From assembly GCF_036894955.1 (NCBI RefSeq), contig NZ_CP145905.1, positions 2,808,501 through 2,872,500 of the forward strand: a DNA stretch of 64,000 nt. Reading direction: 5' to 3'. A program made the translations under genes and the position numbers. The notes under the pieces were generated by a model, which did no database searches, was not told where the DNA came from, and saw nothing but the letters and a program-made list of their open reading frames with translations. Below are positions 18,606 to 28,023 of this stretch, piece after piece; within the stretch, counting starts at the first letter, position 1; the number at the start of each line of letters is the position of its first letter. Origin of the DNA: Paenibacillus sp. KS-LC4. GTDB lineage: Bacteria > Bacillota > Bacilli > Paenibacillales > Paenibacillaceae.

Positions 18606-20705
18606 ATGACGGTTCAAAGTGCCTATCAAGAAGAGCAAGAGCGTTTAGCGCGCTCGCTTGAGGAAATACAATCACAGCTAAGTGCGATAGGCCCGCGCTA
18701 CACAGGCAATGATTTTACAGAGCAAATGCTCGATTTGCAAAGAGAGGAACGGAAGCGGGGGCTGGAAATTGCTTTTCGCGAGCCGTATTTTGGACGAATT
18801 GATTTTGAGGAACTGCCCACCGGAGCCAAGCAGGAGCTCTATATTGGCAAGGCAGGCGTAGCTAGAGAGGGCGGCAAGGAGCTGCTCGTTATTGACTGGC
18901 GTGCGCCAATTGCCAGCTTGTTTTATTCTTTTACAGGCGGTGATGCGGCGGTTACTTATGATTCTCCTGATGGTGAAATTGAAGGAATCGTCTATTTAAA
19001 GCGCAATCTGATGGTTCGCCAGGGCGAGCTTGTCCGAATGGTGGACAGCTTCACGCGCGGTCAGGAAGAAGATGCGGTCACCGACGAGTTTTTGCTCTAT
19101 CGACTAGGTGAAAATAAAGACAATCGGCTTAGAGATATCGTGTCGACGATCCAGCAGGAGCAGGATGCGATCATCCGTACGGGACGAAGCAAGGCGCTGT
19201 TTATTCAGGGCGTGGCAGGGAGCGGCAAGACGACGGTAGCGTTGCATCGGCTCGCTTTTTTGCTCTATCAGTATGCCGATCGAATGCGGGCGGAGCGGAT
19301 GGTTATTTTTGCGCCTAACCGCATGTTCCTCGAATATATTTCCGGCGTGCTGCCGGAGCTGGGCGTAGGCGATATTCAGCAGACGACATTTGCCGACTGG
19401 GCACTGGATTTGCTGGAGCTTGAAGTGCGAATGGATGATAAGATTGATACGTTGGAATATTGGTTCGAGCATTATCGCAGCGCGGAAGAAATTACACAGG
19501 CGCCCGGACGCTTGAAGGGCTCGCTTGCGTTTAAGCAGGCCATTGACGAGCGGCTGGAGCAGCTAGAGCTTGGCATCGTGCCCTTGCAGCCTTTTGAGCC
19601 TGTAGATAAGCTGGTGCTGAGTCCAGAGCAAATGCTGGAATGGTATCGCACCGATTATGGCGAGGAGCCGCTGATGCGCAAGCGCGAGCGATTCGTCAGC
19701 CGTATTCGCAGATGGCTGGAATCCGAGCTGAAAATGCGCGGCATACATGATAAAAAAGTAAGGGCCAAAGCATTAACCCGCTTAAATGCACTCGCGAAAA
19801 AAATTCCGGCTTACACCGCGCCAAAGCTATATGCGTCCTTCTTCCAAGGCAAGCAGGCGATAAGCCTGGTGCCAAAAGCAATAGCGGCAGCGACGGCTGC
19901 ACGCCTGAAGGTGGGAACGATTGCGCCAGAGGATTTGGCGCCGCTCGCCTATATTCATTTGCGCCTGTTTGGGCTGCAAACAGCGCCTTATGACCATATC
20001 GTCATTGACGAGGCGCAGGATTATTCGCCGTTCCAGCTGGAGGCGCTGCGTCTTTGCCAGCAAACGCCGTCATTGACCGTGCTGGGCGACTTGCAGCAGG
20101 GCATCCATGCCTATGCAGGCATTCATAGCTGGCAGGAGCTGACTGCGCTGTATGATGAAGAACAGACCGGATTTTTTGAGCTGAACCGCAGCTATCGCTC
20201 CACGATGGAAATTATCGCATTCGCCAATCGGATACTTGGTGCAATGGGGGCGGGCGTGAAGGCAGCTGTACCTGTATTCCGCAGCGGGGACGCAGTGGAG
20301 CTTGCGCCAGCTGAGCCAAGTGAGTGGATGGACATGCTGGAGCAAACGGTTCGGGAGTGGCAAGCGGACGGCAGCTATCAGACGATTGCAGTTATTGGCC
20401 GGACGACGGAGGAATGCGCGGTTATCCATGCAGCTTTGAACGCGGCGGGGGTAGAGGCTTCGCTTGTACAGCGGGGACAGCCTGAATATAGCGGAGGCTT
20501 GTCCGTCGTGCCCGCTTACTTGTCCAAAGGGCTTGAATTTGATGCGGTGCTCATTGCCGATGCTGGTGCGCTTGCTTATACCGATCAGGATGCCAAGCTG
20601 TTATATGTTGGTTGTACGAGAGCGCTTCATAAGCTAAAATTAGTTTATCAAGGCTCGTTTACCTCGTTAGTAGCAGACGTTGCCGAAGGCGTGGAGGAAT
20701 TATGA
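18606..20705 (+). CDS. helD: HelD-type RNA polymerase recycling helicase
   Basis: A UvrD/Rep-like superfamily 1 ATPase of 699 residues. The N-terminal coiled coil (EEQERLARSLEEIQSQL) and the DWRAPIASLFY motif are characteristic of HelD, which inserts arms into stalled RNA polymerase and releases it with ATP hydrolysis. Walker A GVAGSGKTT is at 202-210, DEAQD marks motif II, and LNRSYRST and the C-terminal YVGCTRALHKLKL complete the helicase core. It is a little shorter than Bacillus subtilis HelD. It is monocistronic by context, with an AGGAGG site before the ATG. Confidence 0.88.
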   Translation: MTVQSAYQEEQERLARSLEEIQSQLSAIGPRYTGNDFTEQMLDLQREERKRGLEIAFREPYFGRIDFEELPTGAKQELYIGKAGVAREGGKELLVIDWRAPIASLFYSFTGGDAAVTYDSPDGEIEGIVYLKRNLMVRQGELVRMVDSFTRGQEEDAVTDEFLLYRLGENKDNRLRDIVSTIQQEQDAIIRTGRSKALFIQGVAGSGKTTVALHRLAFLLYQYADRMRAERMVIFAPNRMFLEYISGVLPELGVGDIQQTTFADWALDLLELEVRMDDKIDTLEYWFEHYRSAEEITQAPGRLKGSLAFKQAIDERLEQLELGIVPLQPFEPVDKLVLSPEQMLEWYRTDYGEEPLMRKRERFVSRIRRWLESELKMRGIHDKKVRAKALTRLNALAKKIPAYTAPKLYASFFQGKQAISLVPKAIAAATAARLKVGTIAPEDLAPLAYIHLRLFGLQTAPYDHIVIDEAQDYSPFQLEALRLCQQTPSLTVLGDLQQGIHAYAGIHSWQELTALYDEEQTGFFELNRSYRSTMEIIAFANRILGAMGAGVKAAVPVFRSGDAVELAPAEPSEWMDMLEQTVREWQADGSYQTIAVIGRTTEECAVIHAALNAAGVEASLVQRGQPEYSGGLSVVPAYLSKGLEFDAVLIADAGALAYTDQDAKLLYVGCTRALHKLKLVYQGSFTSLVADVAEGVEEL

Positions 20706-20733
20706 CAGTATTAAGGCATTTTTCCGCAAATTC

Positions 20734-20762
20734 TTGACATCAGCAGGCCTTGTAACTAAAAT
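20734..20762 (+). promoter_or_regulatory. Sigma-A promoter of bdbD-bdbC
   Basis: TTGACA (20734-20739), a 17-bp spacer and TAAAAT (20757-20762), about 50 bp before the GTG start. This is a close match to the vegetative consensus. Confidence 0.65.
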
Positions 20763-20811
20763 TGCTACAAGATGTATATACCTGTATTTTTTGAGGAGGA
20801 TTTGAGCGGTA

Positions 20812-21504
20812 GTGACGAAAACTAAGAAAAAAGGTTCAAGCAGCACTCAGCAGCAAAGGCAGCAGCCCAAGAAAAATTCGAACAGCTCGCTTATTTTTCT
20901 GACAATCGGTATTTTGGCGGTCATTGTCGTCATCGTACTCGGCATTAACAATCAGTCGAAGCCGTATGAATTCGAGTATGAAGCAATGCCTGTGCTAGGC
21001 AGCGTAGAAGCACCTGTCAAAATCGTTGAATTCGGCGATTACAAGTGTCCAATCTGTCGTGATTTCTCGCAACAAATCAAACCTCAGCTAGAGAAGGATT
21101 TTATTGAAACAGGCAAAGCATCCCTTTATTTTGCAAACTATTCGTTCATCGGTAAAGATTCCGTGACGGCTGCACTCGCGGCGGAAGCGGTCTACCAGCA
21201 AAATAATGACGCCTTCTGGACTTATAACCAAGCGATTTATGACAATCAACAAAATGAAAATATCGAATGGGCAACGCCTGAGCAATTGGTGCAGATTGCA
21301 AAGGACGCCAAGCTTCCTATCGACTTTGATTTGCTGAAAAGCGACATCGAGAATAAAACCTATCAAAAGCAGGTTGACCGCGATAACTCGCTCGTTCGTC
21401 CGCTTAATATCGGAGGAACGCCGACCGTCTTTGTTAATGGCAAGGCGGTTTCAAGTCTCGATTACGCAACGATCAAATCAACAATTGAGGCAGCTCTAAA
21501 ATAA
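20812..21504 (+). CDS. bdbD: DsbA-like membrane-anchored thiol oxidase BdbD
   Basis: A 230-residue protein with a Lys/Gln-rich N-terminus, one membrane anchor (about residues 29-46) and an extracellular thioredoxin fold. The active site CPIC has Cys79/Cys82, and the cis-Pro region is GGTPTVFVNG. It should oxidise cysteine pairs in exported proteins and be re-oxidised by the downstream BdbC. The GTG start is preceded by GAGGAGG. The pair order bdbD-bdbC is common in Bacilli. Confidence 0.9.
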   Translation: MTKTKKKGSSSTQQQRQQPKKNSNSSLIFLTIGILAVIVVIVLGINNQSKPYEFEYEAMPVLGSVEAPVKIVEFGDYKCPICRDFSQQIKPQLEKDFIETGKASLYFANYSFIGKDSVTAALAAEAVYQQNNDAFWTYNQAIYDNQQNENIEWATPEQLVQIAKDAKLPIDFDLLKSDIENKTYQKQVDRDNSLVRPLNIGGTPTVFVNGKAVSSLDYATIKSTIEAALK

Positions 21505-21536
21505 GGGGCCTTGATTAAAAAGGAGCCCGGTCAAAA

Positions 21537-21992
21537 ATGACAACGCCAGCCCATGAATCGTGGTTGAAACGTTATGCTTTATATTTCGCCTGGATCGTTG
21601 CGCTAGTCGCAACGGGGGGCAGCTTGTATTTTAGTGAAATTAAAGGGTTTTTGCCTTGTGATTTATGCTGGTATCAGCGCATCTTCATGTATCCGCAGGT
21701 CATTATTTTAGGGATTGCGACGTATCGCGGAGAGCGAAATATCATTAAGTACTTACTGCCGATTAATATAATCGGGCTTGCGATTTCCATTTTCCATAAC
21801 TTCGAGATTTGGTTTCCGAAGGTGGGCGAGCTGGTGCCTTGCCGTTCAGGCATCCCGTGTAATTTTGACTATTTGAACTGGTTTGGCTTTCTGACGATTC
21901 CGATGATGGCGATGATCGCTTTTGTGCTTATTATTGTGTTTCTGCTGCTGGCTCGCCAAAGCAATGAACACGAAGAAGCAGACGAAAACTAA
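21537..21992 (+). CDS. bdbC: DsbB-like quinone-linked disulfide oxidoreductase BdbC
   Basis: A 151-residue membrane protein with four hydrophobic segments and two extracellular cysteine pairs, Cys41/Cys44 in LPCDLCWYQR and Cys102/Cys108 in VPCRSGIPC. This is the DsbB/BdbC plan, which passes electrons from BdbD to quinone. It begins 32 bp after bdbD with its own AGGAG site and ends before a strong terminator. Confidence 0.93.
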   Translation: MTTPAHESWLKRYALYFAWIVALVATGGSLYFSEIKGFLPCDLCWYQRIFMYPQVIILGIATYRGERNIIKYLLPINIIGLAISIFHNFEIWFPKVGELVPCRSGIPCNFDYLNWFGFLTIPMMAMIAFVLIIVFLLLARQSNEHEEADEN

Positions 21993-22002
21993 CGGTATTC
22001 CT

Positions 22003-22048
22003 AAGCAAAGCCCCGAGGCGGATGTCGCCATGCGGGGCTTTGCTTTTT
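22003..22048 (+). terminator. Intrinsic terminator after bdbC
   Basis: AAGCAAAGCCCCG (22003-22015) pairs with CGGGGCTTTGCTT (22033-22045), followed by a T run. Confidence 0.9.
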
Positions 22049-22207
22049 CATATCGGGGACGCAGCATAAAGTGACAAGGCAGTGAACAAACGCCTAGAGT
22101 TTGCTCCTCCTGCTGTCTAATCCCTTAGCTATCGGCTAGCGAATGAAGGCAAAATGGGGTATCTTAAAAGTAGCAGATATGAAAGCATAAAGAGAGTAGG
22201 GAACACC

Positions 22208-23314
22208 ATGATCGAAGTGGAGCAGCAGCTATATAGAGAAGCAGAGCAATTCATCTTTACCTGTTATGCCGAGCTTGGTAAAAGTGAAGCGGAGGTTGTG
22301 CATCGACTGGCAGAAATTCGCTCAGAGGTTGAGCGTACAGGTTTTTATGAGCATACATATGAAGAGCTCCAGCATGGGGCGAAAATGGCGTGGCGCAACA
22401 GCAATCGCTGCATCGGCCGTCTTTTTTGGCATACGATGGAGGTGTTTGACGCCCGTCAGCTCCACGAGGAGGACGATATTGCAGAGGCGATCTTTTCGCA
22501 TATTCGCTATGCGACGAATGGCGGCAAGGTCCGCCCGGCAATTACGATTTTTGCAGCAAAGCAAGCGCACAATCAAATTCGGCTGTGGAACCACCAGCTT
22601 GTTCGTTATGCGGGCTATGAGGACGGGAATGGCGGGGTCATAGGTGATCCAGCTTCGGTGCCATTTACGAAGGCCTGCGAAGCTTTGGGCTGGAAAGGTG
22701 CGGGAACAAGGTTCGATGTGCTGCCGCTTGTTATTCAGCAGCTCGGCAAAAAACCGAAGCTGTACGAGCTTCCAGAAGGGCTGGCGCTGGAAATTCCATT
22801 GTCGCATCCGGAGCTGGAGTCGTTTGGGGAGCTGGGCCTGCGTTGGTATGCGGTCCCATTCATCGCAGATATGATGCTGGAAATCGGCGGCATATCTTAC
22901 ACAGCAGCACCGTTTAATGGCTGGTATATGGGCACGGAAATCGGGGCGCGCAATTTGGCAGATACGGATCGTTACAATCAACTGCCCATCGTAGCGAGGT
23001 TAATGGGATTGGATACGACGACGAATACATCTCTATGGAAAGATCGAGCGCTGGTAGAGCTGAACGCGGCTGTCATACATTCATTCAAAAAGCATGGTGC
23101 AAGCATCGTCGATCATCATACGGCTGCCGAGCAGTTTATGCGCTTTGAGAAGCAGGAGAAGGAACAGGGCCGAGCGGTTACGGGACGCTGGTCGTGGCTT
23201 ATCCCCCCCATGTCTCCGGCAACGACAGCGGTATGGCATCGGAGCTTTGACGATACGGAATTAAAGCCGGCTTATTTATATCAGGAAAAGGCGTATACAA
23301 GCGGAGGGTCATAA
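22208..23314 (+). CDS. nos: Bacterial nitric oxide synthase, oxygenase-only
   Basis: A 368-residue NO synthase oxygenase homologue lacking a reductase domain, as in Bacillus. The haem-ligating cysteine is Cys68 in WRNSNRCIGRLFW. Other conserved blocks are HIRYATNGGKVRPAI, the substrate-side GWYMGTEIGARNL, and RWSWLIPPMSPATTAVWH. It makes NO from arginine with electrons from general cellular reductases. The frame is open from an ATG at 22154, but the ATG at 22208 matches the family N-terminus (IEVEQQLYREAEQFI) and is preferred. DUF3900 follows at 2 bp, suggesting co-expression. Confidence 0.93.
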   Translation: MIEVEQQLYREAEQFIFTCYAELGKSEAEVVHRLAEIRSEVERTGFYEHTYEELQHGAKMAWRNSNRCIGRLFWHTMEVFDARQLHEEDDIAEAIFSHIRYATNGGKVRPAITIFAAKQAHNQIRLWNHQLVRYAGYEDGNGGVIGDPASVPFTKACEALGWKGAGTRFDVLPLVIQQLGKKPKLYELPEGLALEIPLSHPELESFGELGLRWYAVPFIADMMLEIGGISYTAAPFNGWYMGTEIGARNLADTDRYNQLPIVARLMGLDTTTNTSLWKDRALVELNAAVIHSFKKHGASIVDHHTAAEQFMRFEKQEKEQGRAVTGRWSWLIPPMSPATTAVWHRSFDDTELKPAYLYQEKAYTSGGS

Positions 23315-23316
23315 AC

Positions 23317-24459
23317 GTGGATTTTATAATGGAATATTTATCCTTCTTCGTCATTGTTACCGAGGGAGAGGACAGCAGCTCCTCCAAGCGGTACAAGCAT
23401 TATCAGACGCTGGAGGAGGAGGACTATGAAGATAGTGAGATCAAGCGATTTTTGGACGGGGAATTTGCCCGCATCGTCAAGCGCAAAGTAGAGCGCAACC
23501 CGAATTCGGAAAATGCGCCGACTAAAATTGGCCGATTCATGGTCGAGCCCGGCTACGAGCTGGGCAGTAATCAAAACTATAATTTGTTCCAGCGGCTGCG
23601 TGATGCGGACAGCAAGGAACGCTATATCGGCATTGCTGATGAGCTGGTGCATATTTATATGGATACGAGCGCAGTGCGCGGCGGTGCTTTTATTATTGCA
23701 AGAGCGAAGCTGAACACTTATTTTGATGAACCTTTTTTATTCCTCTTAAAATGTGATTTTGAGCCAAAAATCGCTCGCATTTCCGATGAGCGCAATTTGA
23801 TTTCGCAGGTGGAAATGGCGATTAGTGCCCGCAGCATCAAGTCGATTCAGTACCCGCATATGCCCGAGGAGGGCATACTTGAGCATTGGGAGCTGAAAAT
23901 TCATCAGGCGTCTCATGCCCGCTATTTTGAGGATTTTCTGAAATTTGTCTCTTATGAGAAGCCGCTGCCAGAAGTGATGAGCGATCAGCTGCTGGACATG
24001 GTGCAGCAATATATGGATGACAAGTGGGAGGGCGTGACGGAGAGCGCCGAGCGCCACGAGGAAGCAAATGCGATTGAAGTATGGGCGCATAGCGAGAAAC
24101 GCGATATTCATGAATACTGGTCACAGGAGCAGGTGTCATTGGCGTCGGCAGCGCTGGTAGAGCAAAAGCCGGATTTGCCATTCACATTCAAGCTGGATAG
24201 CGTAACCGTTAAGGGGCTGCTGGCGGAGTTTGGTACAGCGCTGCATTTTGCCAAGCATAATGGCCGTTATGTTGTCGTTATTGAGGGAGATTCATTCCAG
24301 TTTGATAAAGGGATGTCGCCAATCGAGCTATTGCAGCCGCCTGATTTAATTGAACTGCTGCCTGAGATCGGGACGCACAAGCAAGAGAGCAGCGCCATAG
24401 CGGATTTGCAGCGTTATGCGGATGACCTGGCAAATGGCTCGAATGACGAAGGCGAATAA
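23317..24459 (+). CDS. DUF3900 protein
   Basis: A soluble, acidic 380-residue protein that matches my memory of the DUF3900 family of Bacillaceae and Paenibacillaceae. The start EYLSFFVIVTEGEDSS and the EIKRFLDGEFARIVKRKVER segment are typical. No catalytic motif or membrane segment is visible, and the function is unknown. The GTG start follows CGGAGGG and lies 2 bp after nos, so the two are probably one transcript. Confidence 0.7.
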   Translation: MDFIMEYLSFFVIVTEGEDSSSSKRYKHYQTLEEEDYEDSEIKRFLDGEFARIVKRKVERNPNSENAPTKIGRFMVEPGYELGSNQNYNLFQRLRDADSKERYIGIADELVHIYMDTSAVRGGAFIIARAKLNTYFDEPFLFLLKCDFEPKIARISDERNLISQVEMAISARSIKSIQYPHMPEEGILEHWELKIHQASHARYFEDFLKFVSYEKPLPEVMSDQLLDMVQQYMDDKWEGVTESAERHEEANAIEVWAHSEKRDIHEYWSQEQVSLASAALVEQKPDLPFTFKLDSVTVKGLLAEFGTALHFAKHNGRYVVVIEGDSFQFDKGMSPIELLQPPDLIELLPEIGTHKQESSAIADLQRYADDLANGSNDEGE

Positions 24460-24519
24460 CAGCTACAGCCGTATTGGCAAGCTATAATGTATGGTTCATA
24501 GAAGCATAAAGGAGGCGCA

Positions 24520-24882
24520 ATGATGGAAAAGCTGCTGTTTATTGAAATTGGTATGGGCTGCGACCTGCATGGTCAAGACGTTACGAAGGCGGCGGTACGG
24601 GCTGTGCAAAATGCGATACATCACAATTCTATGCCGGGTTTGCTTGGCATTTTGCCTGGCGGAACGCTGGATGCGATGAAGGTTAGGGTGCGGCTTGCTG
24701 TTCCATGCGACAAGGAGCTGCTGGATATTGAGCAAGTGAAAGCAGTGCTTCCTTATGGTACGGTGAGTGTTGAGGTTGTAGACGGCGGTATGCTGACGAC
24801 AAGCGGTATTGTGCTTCCAGACAAAGCGGATCGCAATGATTTGATTTATATTGTCAATGCTTCGGTTGAGGTAGGGTATTAG
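24520..24882 (+). CDS. Lin0512-family small protein
   Basis: A 120-residue protein of the conserved Lin0512 type: FIEIGMGCDLHGQD at the start, then ITKAA-like VTKAAVRAVQNAI, GILPGG and VASVEVGY-like C-terminus. The family has no established reaction. Two ATG codons in tandem (24520, 24523) follow AAGGAGG; the second has the better spacing. It ends before a clear terminator. Confidence 0.75.
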   Translation: MMEKLLFIEIGMGCDLHGQDVTKAAVRAVQNAIHHNSMPGLLGILPGGTLDAMKVRVRLAVPCDKELLDIEQVKAVLPYGTVSVEVVDGGMLTTSGIVLPDKADRNDLIYIVNASVEVGY

Positions 24883-24908
24883 TCAGAAATTAGTTCTATG
24901 CTTCTTAT

Positions 24909-24960
24909 AAAATGCCCGCAGGCCGCTGTAGCTTTACAGCACGTCTTGCGGGCATTTTTC
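24909..24960 (+). terminator. Intrinsic terminator after Lin0512 gene
   Basis: AAAATGCCCGCA (24909-24920) pairs with TGCGGGCATTTT (24947-24958), followed by T-rich sequence. Confidence 0.85.
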
Positions 24961-25041
24961 TTTTCAGCCGCTTCTTTGTAATGATTTTCGCCGTTCATGG
25001 AAACAATAGGGCATAGTCCAAAATGGCAGAGGAGATTCGGC

Positions 25042-26319
25042 ATGATTTGGAAGCTGACGGTATTTGTAATTTTGCTTGTGTTTACTGCTTTTTTTGTAGC
25101 GACAGAATTTGCTGTCGTCCGCTTGCGGGCAAGCCGTGTGCATCAAATGGTAGCGGAAGGCGCAAAAAACGCGATTGCGGTTGAGAAGGTTGTTAACAAT
25201 TTGGATGGTTATTTGTCAGCCTGCCAGTTAGGGATTACGATTACAGCGCTCGGACTTGGTTGGCTCGGCGAGCCGACGATTCATGAGGTGCTGCATCCGC
25301 TGCTGCATCATTGGGGCATCGTAGGCGATATTGCCGATGTGCTGTCCTTCATCGTTTCCTTCAGCCTTGTGACCTACTTGCACGTCGTGCTTGGCGAGCT
25401 TGCGCCGAAGACGCTTGCCATTATTAAATCCGAGCAAATTAGCCAGCTTACAGCGCCGCTCATCATTTGGTTTTACCGGCTGTTTTTTCCGTTTATCTGG
25501 CTGCTGAATGGTTCAGCAAATGGGCTGGTGCGACTAGTCGGCTTTAAGCCGGCGACGGAGCATGAGGCGCATTCGGAGGAAGAAATCCGGCTTATTATGT
25601 CTGAAAGCTATGAAAGCGGCAAAATTAATAAAAGCGAGCTTAGCTATGTGAATCGCATATTTGAATTCGACGAGCGACTTGCCAGGGAAATTATGGTGCC
25701 GCGCACCGATATGGTGTGCCTGTACAGCGATAAGCCGCATGAGGAAAATGTCGCGACCATCAAGCGCGAGCAATATACAAGGTTTCCAGTGGCCCAAGGG
25801 AGCAAGGACAATATAATTGGCGTTATAAATACGAAGCAGTTTTTTATGCATTATGCGGATCAGCAGACGACCGAGGTAAGCTCGCTCATGCAGCCGGTCA
25901 TGTTTATGCCGGAGGTTATGCCGATAAAGAAGCTGCTGCGGACGATGCAAACGGAACGGGTGCATATGTCGATTTTGCTCGATGAATATGGCGGCACTTC
26001 TGGGCTGATTACAATTGAAGACATTATTGAGGAAATCGTAGGCGAAATTCGTGATGAATTTGATGCGGACGAGGTGAAGGAAATTGACCAGCTTGGAGAG
26101 GGCAGGTTCATGGTGAACGGCAATGCGCTCATTAGCGAGGTGAATACAGCGACCGGCAGCCATTTAGAAAGCGAAGAGGTGGATTCGATTGGCGGCTGGC
26201 TATTCAACCGTATGCCGGACCTCCCTGTCGGGGAGGCCTGGACATTTGCGGAGCTGACATTCATCATTCGCGAGAAAGAGACGCATCGCATACGTAAAAT
26301 CGAAATTGTCGTCGGCTGA
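25042..26319 (+). CDS. CNNM/CorC-type (hemolysin family) membrane protein
   Basis: A 425-residue protein with the DUF21 membrane domain (about residues 1-180: FFVATEFAVVRLRASR, then ACQLGITITALGLGWLGEP), a CBS pair (MVPRTDMVCLYSD to the DEYGGTSGLITIEDIIEEIVGEI block) and a C-terminal CorC/HlyC transporter-associated domain. Family members take part in magnesium efflux or ion homeostasis; the hemolysin name is historical. The ATG at 25042 follows AGAGGAG and gives the normal N-terminus. An upstream in-frame ATG at 24997 lacks such a site. Confidence 0.88.
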   Translation: MIWKLTVFVILLVFTAFFVATEFAVVRLRASRVHQMVAEGAKNAIAVEKVVNNLDGYLSACQLGITITALGLGWLGEPTIHEVLHPLLHHWGIVGDIADVLSFIVSFSLVTYLHVVLGELAPKTLAIIKSEQISQLTAPLIIWFYRLFFPFIWLLNGSANGLVRLVGFKPATEHEAHSEEEIRLIMSESYESGKINKSELSYVNRIFEFDERLAREIMVPRTDMVCLYSDKPHEENVATIKREQYTRFPVAQGSKDNIIGVINTKQFFMHYADQQTTEVSSLMQPVMFMPEVMPIKKLLRTMQTERVHMSILLDEYGGTSGLITIEDIIEEIVGEIRDEFDADEVKEIDQLGEGRFMVNGNALISEVNTATGSHLESEEVDSIGGWLFNRMPDLPVGEAWTFAELTFIIREKETHRIRKIEIVVG

Positions 26320-26341
26320 GGGTGTGTGGGGGAAGCGGCCG

Positions 26342-26794
26342 TTATGTAAACCAGTCGGCAACGATGTTATACAAGCTTTCCAGCCGAGTAAGCAGCTTGT
26401 TCGCTTTTCGCCCGTGCTGCATCAGACTTATGGCCCAGTCCCAGTCCACGAGAAAATGAATGACGGTCACAACAATAATAATAAAGACGATGGCGAACGA
26501 AATAATAAAGGCAGCTTGCAGCCGAAAATAAAGCAGCAGCCGCTGCGCCAGCTTGAGCATCGCATTGTCATCTGACTTGCCAGCAAGCCTGCCGACCTGT
26601 TTTCCTAACAGAAACAAGACGACGGCGACACTGATTTCTAGCAGTCCGGCAATCGTCCCGAGCCCAAATTGCAGCAGGCTGGCGAAGGTTTGAAACAAGC
26701 CGAACAGCAGCGTTAAAACAGCCGTCATTTTTATCCAAAACGCGAGCTTTTTCCAAGTGCTGCTCAGTTGAGCAGCGGTTTCCACTTGCTTCAT
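26342..26794 (-). CDS. Small membrane protein, DUF5362-like
   Basis: On the minus strand, converging on the CNNM gene. The start at 26794 (MKQVETAAQ) has GGAGAG nine bases upstream and gives 150 residues. The frame stays open to 26983 but without a ribosome binding site. It has three hydrophobic segments (LTLLFGLFQTFASLL, ISVAVVLFLLGKQVG, FIISFAIVFIIIVVTVIHFL) with basic loops and a charged C-terminal tail. The pattern recalls DUF5362-type proteins, but the match is from memory and weak. Function is unknown. Confidence 0.55.
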   Translation of the reverse strand: MKQVETAAQLSSTWKKLAFWIKMTAVLTLLFGLFQTFASLLQFGLGTIAGLLEISVAVVLFLLGKQVGRLAGKSDDNAMLKLAQRLLLYFRLQAAFIISFAIVFIIIVVTVIHFLVDWDWAISLMQHGRKANKLLTRLESLYNIVADWFT

Positions 26795-27108
26795 TTCAGC
26801 GCTCTCCGCGAGCGCGAGTTGGCCTGACCCTATGTGGAGCGGGCTTTTTGATATGTCCTCTTGTGGCTTCAATGATGCGGGCTCCCTTCGTGACATACGG
26901 TGAATAAGCTGGATTCCCGCTGCTTGAAAGCAGCGTTCAAACCGCACAGCACTAATACGGATTGCCCTAAAGGCAAGTTTCATAAAACCAAGCTTTTGCT
27001 GTCGAAAATCTGGGACTTGCTGGGCAAGACTTGGCGGAAGTCCTGTGTTACAATAATAGAGTTTATTTCAGATAAGAAATTAGAGATTAGGATGCAGGAG
27101 GCAGGAGA

Positions 27109-27897
27109 ATGGTGGATTTATTAAATGCGATTCTAATGGGAATCGTGGAAGGCTTGACGGAGTTTCTACCTGTATCATCGACAGGGCATCTCATTTTACT
27201 CGCGGATTTACTTAACTTTACAGGAGACCGTGCAAAAACCTTTGAGGTCGTCATTCAATTTGGAGCGGTGCTTGCCGTACTGGTGCTTTATCGCAAAAGG
27301 TTCTTGAAGCTATTGAACTTCAACTTCTCCAAATCATCCGGGATGAACGCGCTGCATATCGCGCTGGCGATGCTTCCAGCAGGTCTTATCGGTGTTGTAT
27401 TTCATGGATTTATTAAACAATATTTGTTCAGTACGACTACGGTACTGGTCGGTCTCGTCGCAGGCGGGATTCTGATGATCGCCGCTGACCGGATTAAGCG
27501 AAAAGTAACGGCTGAGGAGCTTGATGATCTATCGTACAAGCAAGCACTTGCGATCGGCTGTTTTCAGGTGCTGGCGCTTTGGCCTGGCTTCTCACGCTCA
27601 GGCTCAACGATATCGGGGGGGATGTTTTTCGGAGCAAGCCAAAAGGCTGCGGCGGAATTTACATTTATCGTATCGGTGCCGATGATGGCGGGAGCAAGCG
27701 GTATTGATCTGATTAAAAGCCGTGAATTTCTGACGATGGCGGATATGCCGCTGTTTCTCATTGGCTTCATTACTGCGTTTATCGTGGCGCTTATTGCTGT
27801 CGTTACCTTTATTAATTTAATCAAAAAGCTGCGTTTATCCTGGTTTGCTTACTACCGCTTTGCGCTTGCCATCGCGTTTGCTTTTATTATTTTGTAG
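27109..27897 (+). CDS. uppP: Undecaprenyl-diphosphatase UppP/BacA
   Basis: An integral membrane phosphatase of 262 residues that recycles undecaprenyl pyrophosphate for wall synthesis and confers bacitracin tolerance. The (E/Q)-rich motif GLTEFLPVSSTGHL lies at residues 15-28 and the PGxSRSG box (PGFSRSGSTISGGM) around residue 160. About eight hydrophobic segments are present. The ATG follows a GCAGGAGGCAGGAG stretch. It ends before a terminator. Confidence 0.95.
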   Translation: MVDLLNAILMGIVEGLTEFLPVSSTGHLILLADLLNFTGDRAKTFEVVIQFGAVLAVLVLYRKRFLKLLNFNFSKSSGMNALHIALAMLPAGLIGVVFHGFIKQYLFSTTTVLVGLVAGGILMIAADRIKRKVTAEELDDLSYKQALAIGCFQVLALWPGFSRSGSTISGGMFFGASQKAAAEFTFIVSVPMMAGASGIDLIKSREFLTMADMPLFLIGFITAFIVALIAVVTFINLIKKLRLSWFAYYRFALAIAFAFIIL

Positions 27898-27930
27898 TCG
27901 GTGTCAGGAAAGAGCAGCCGCTTTAAACCC

Positions 27931-27982
27931 TTTGAGACTTTCTTCGGCCTGTGAAGGCTGAAGGGAGTCTCTTTTATTTTTT
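27931..27982 (+). terminator. Intrinsic terminator after uppP
   Basis: An imperfect stem of GAGACTTTCTTCGGCC with GGCTGAAGGGAGTCTC, followed by TTTTATTTTTT. Confidence 0.75.
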
Positions 27983-28023
27983 CGCGGAGGCAGCGCCCGC
28001 CTAGCCCTCGACTGGCGCGCGTT

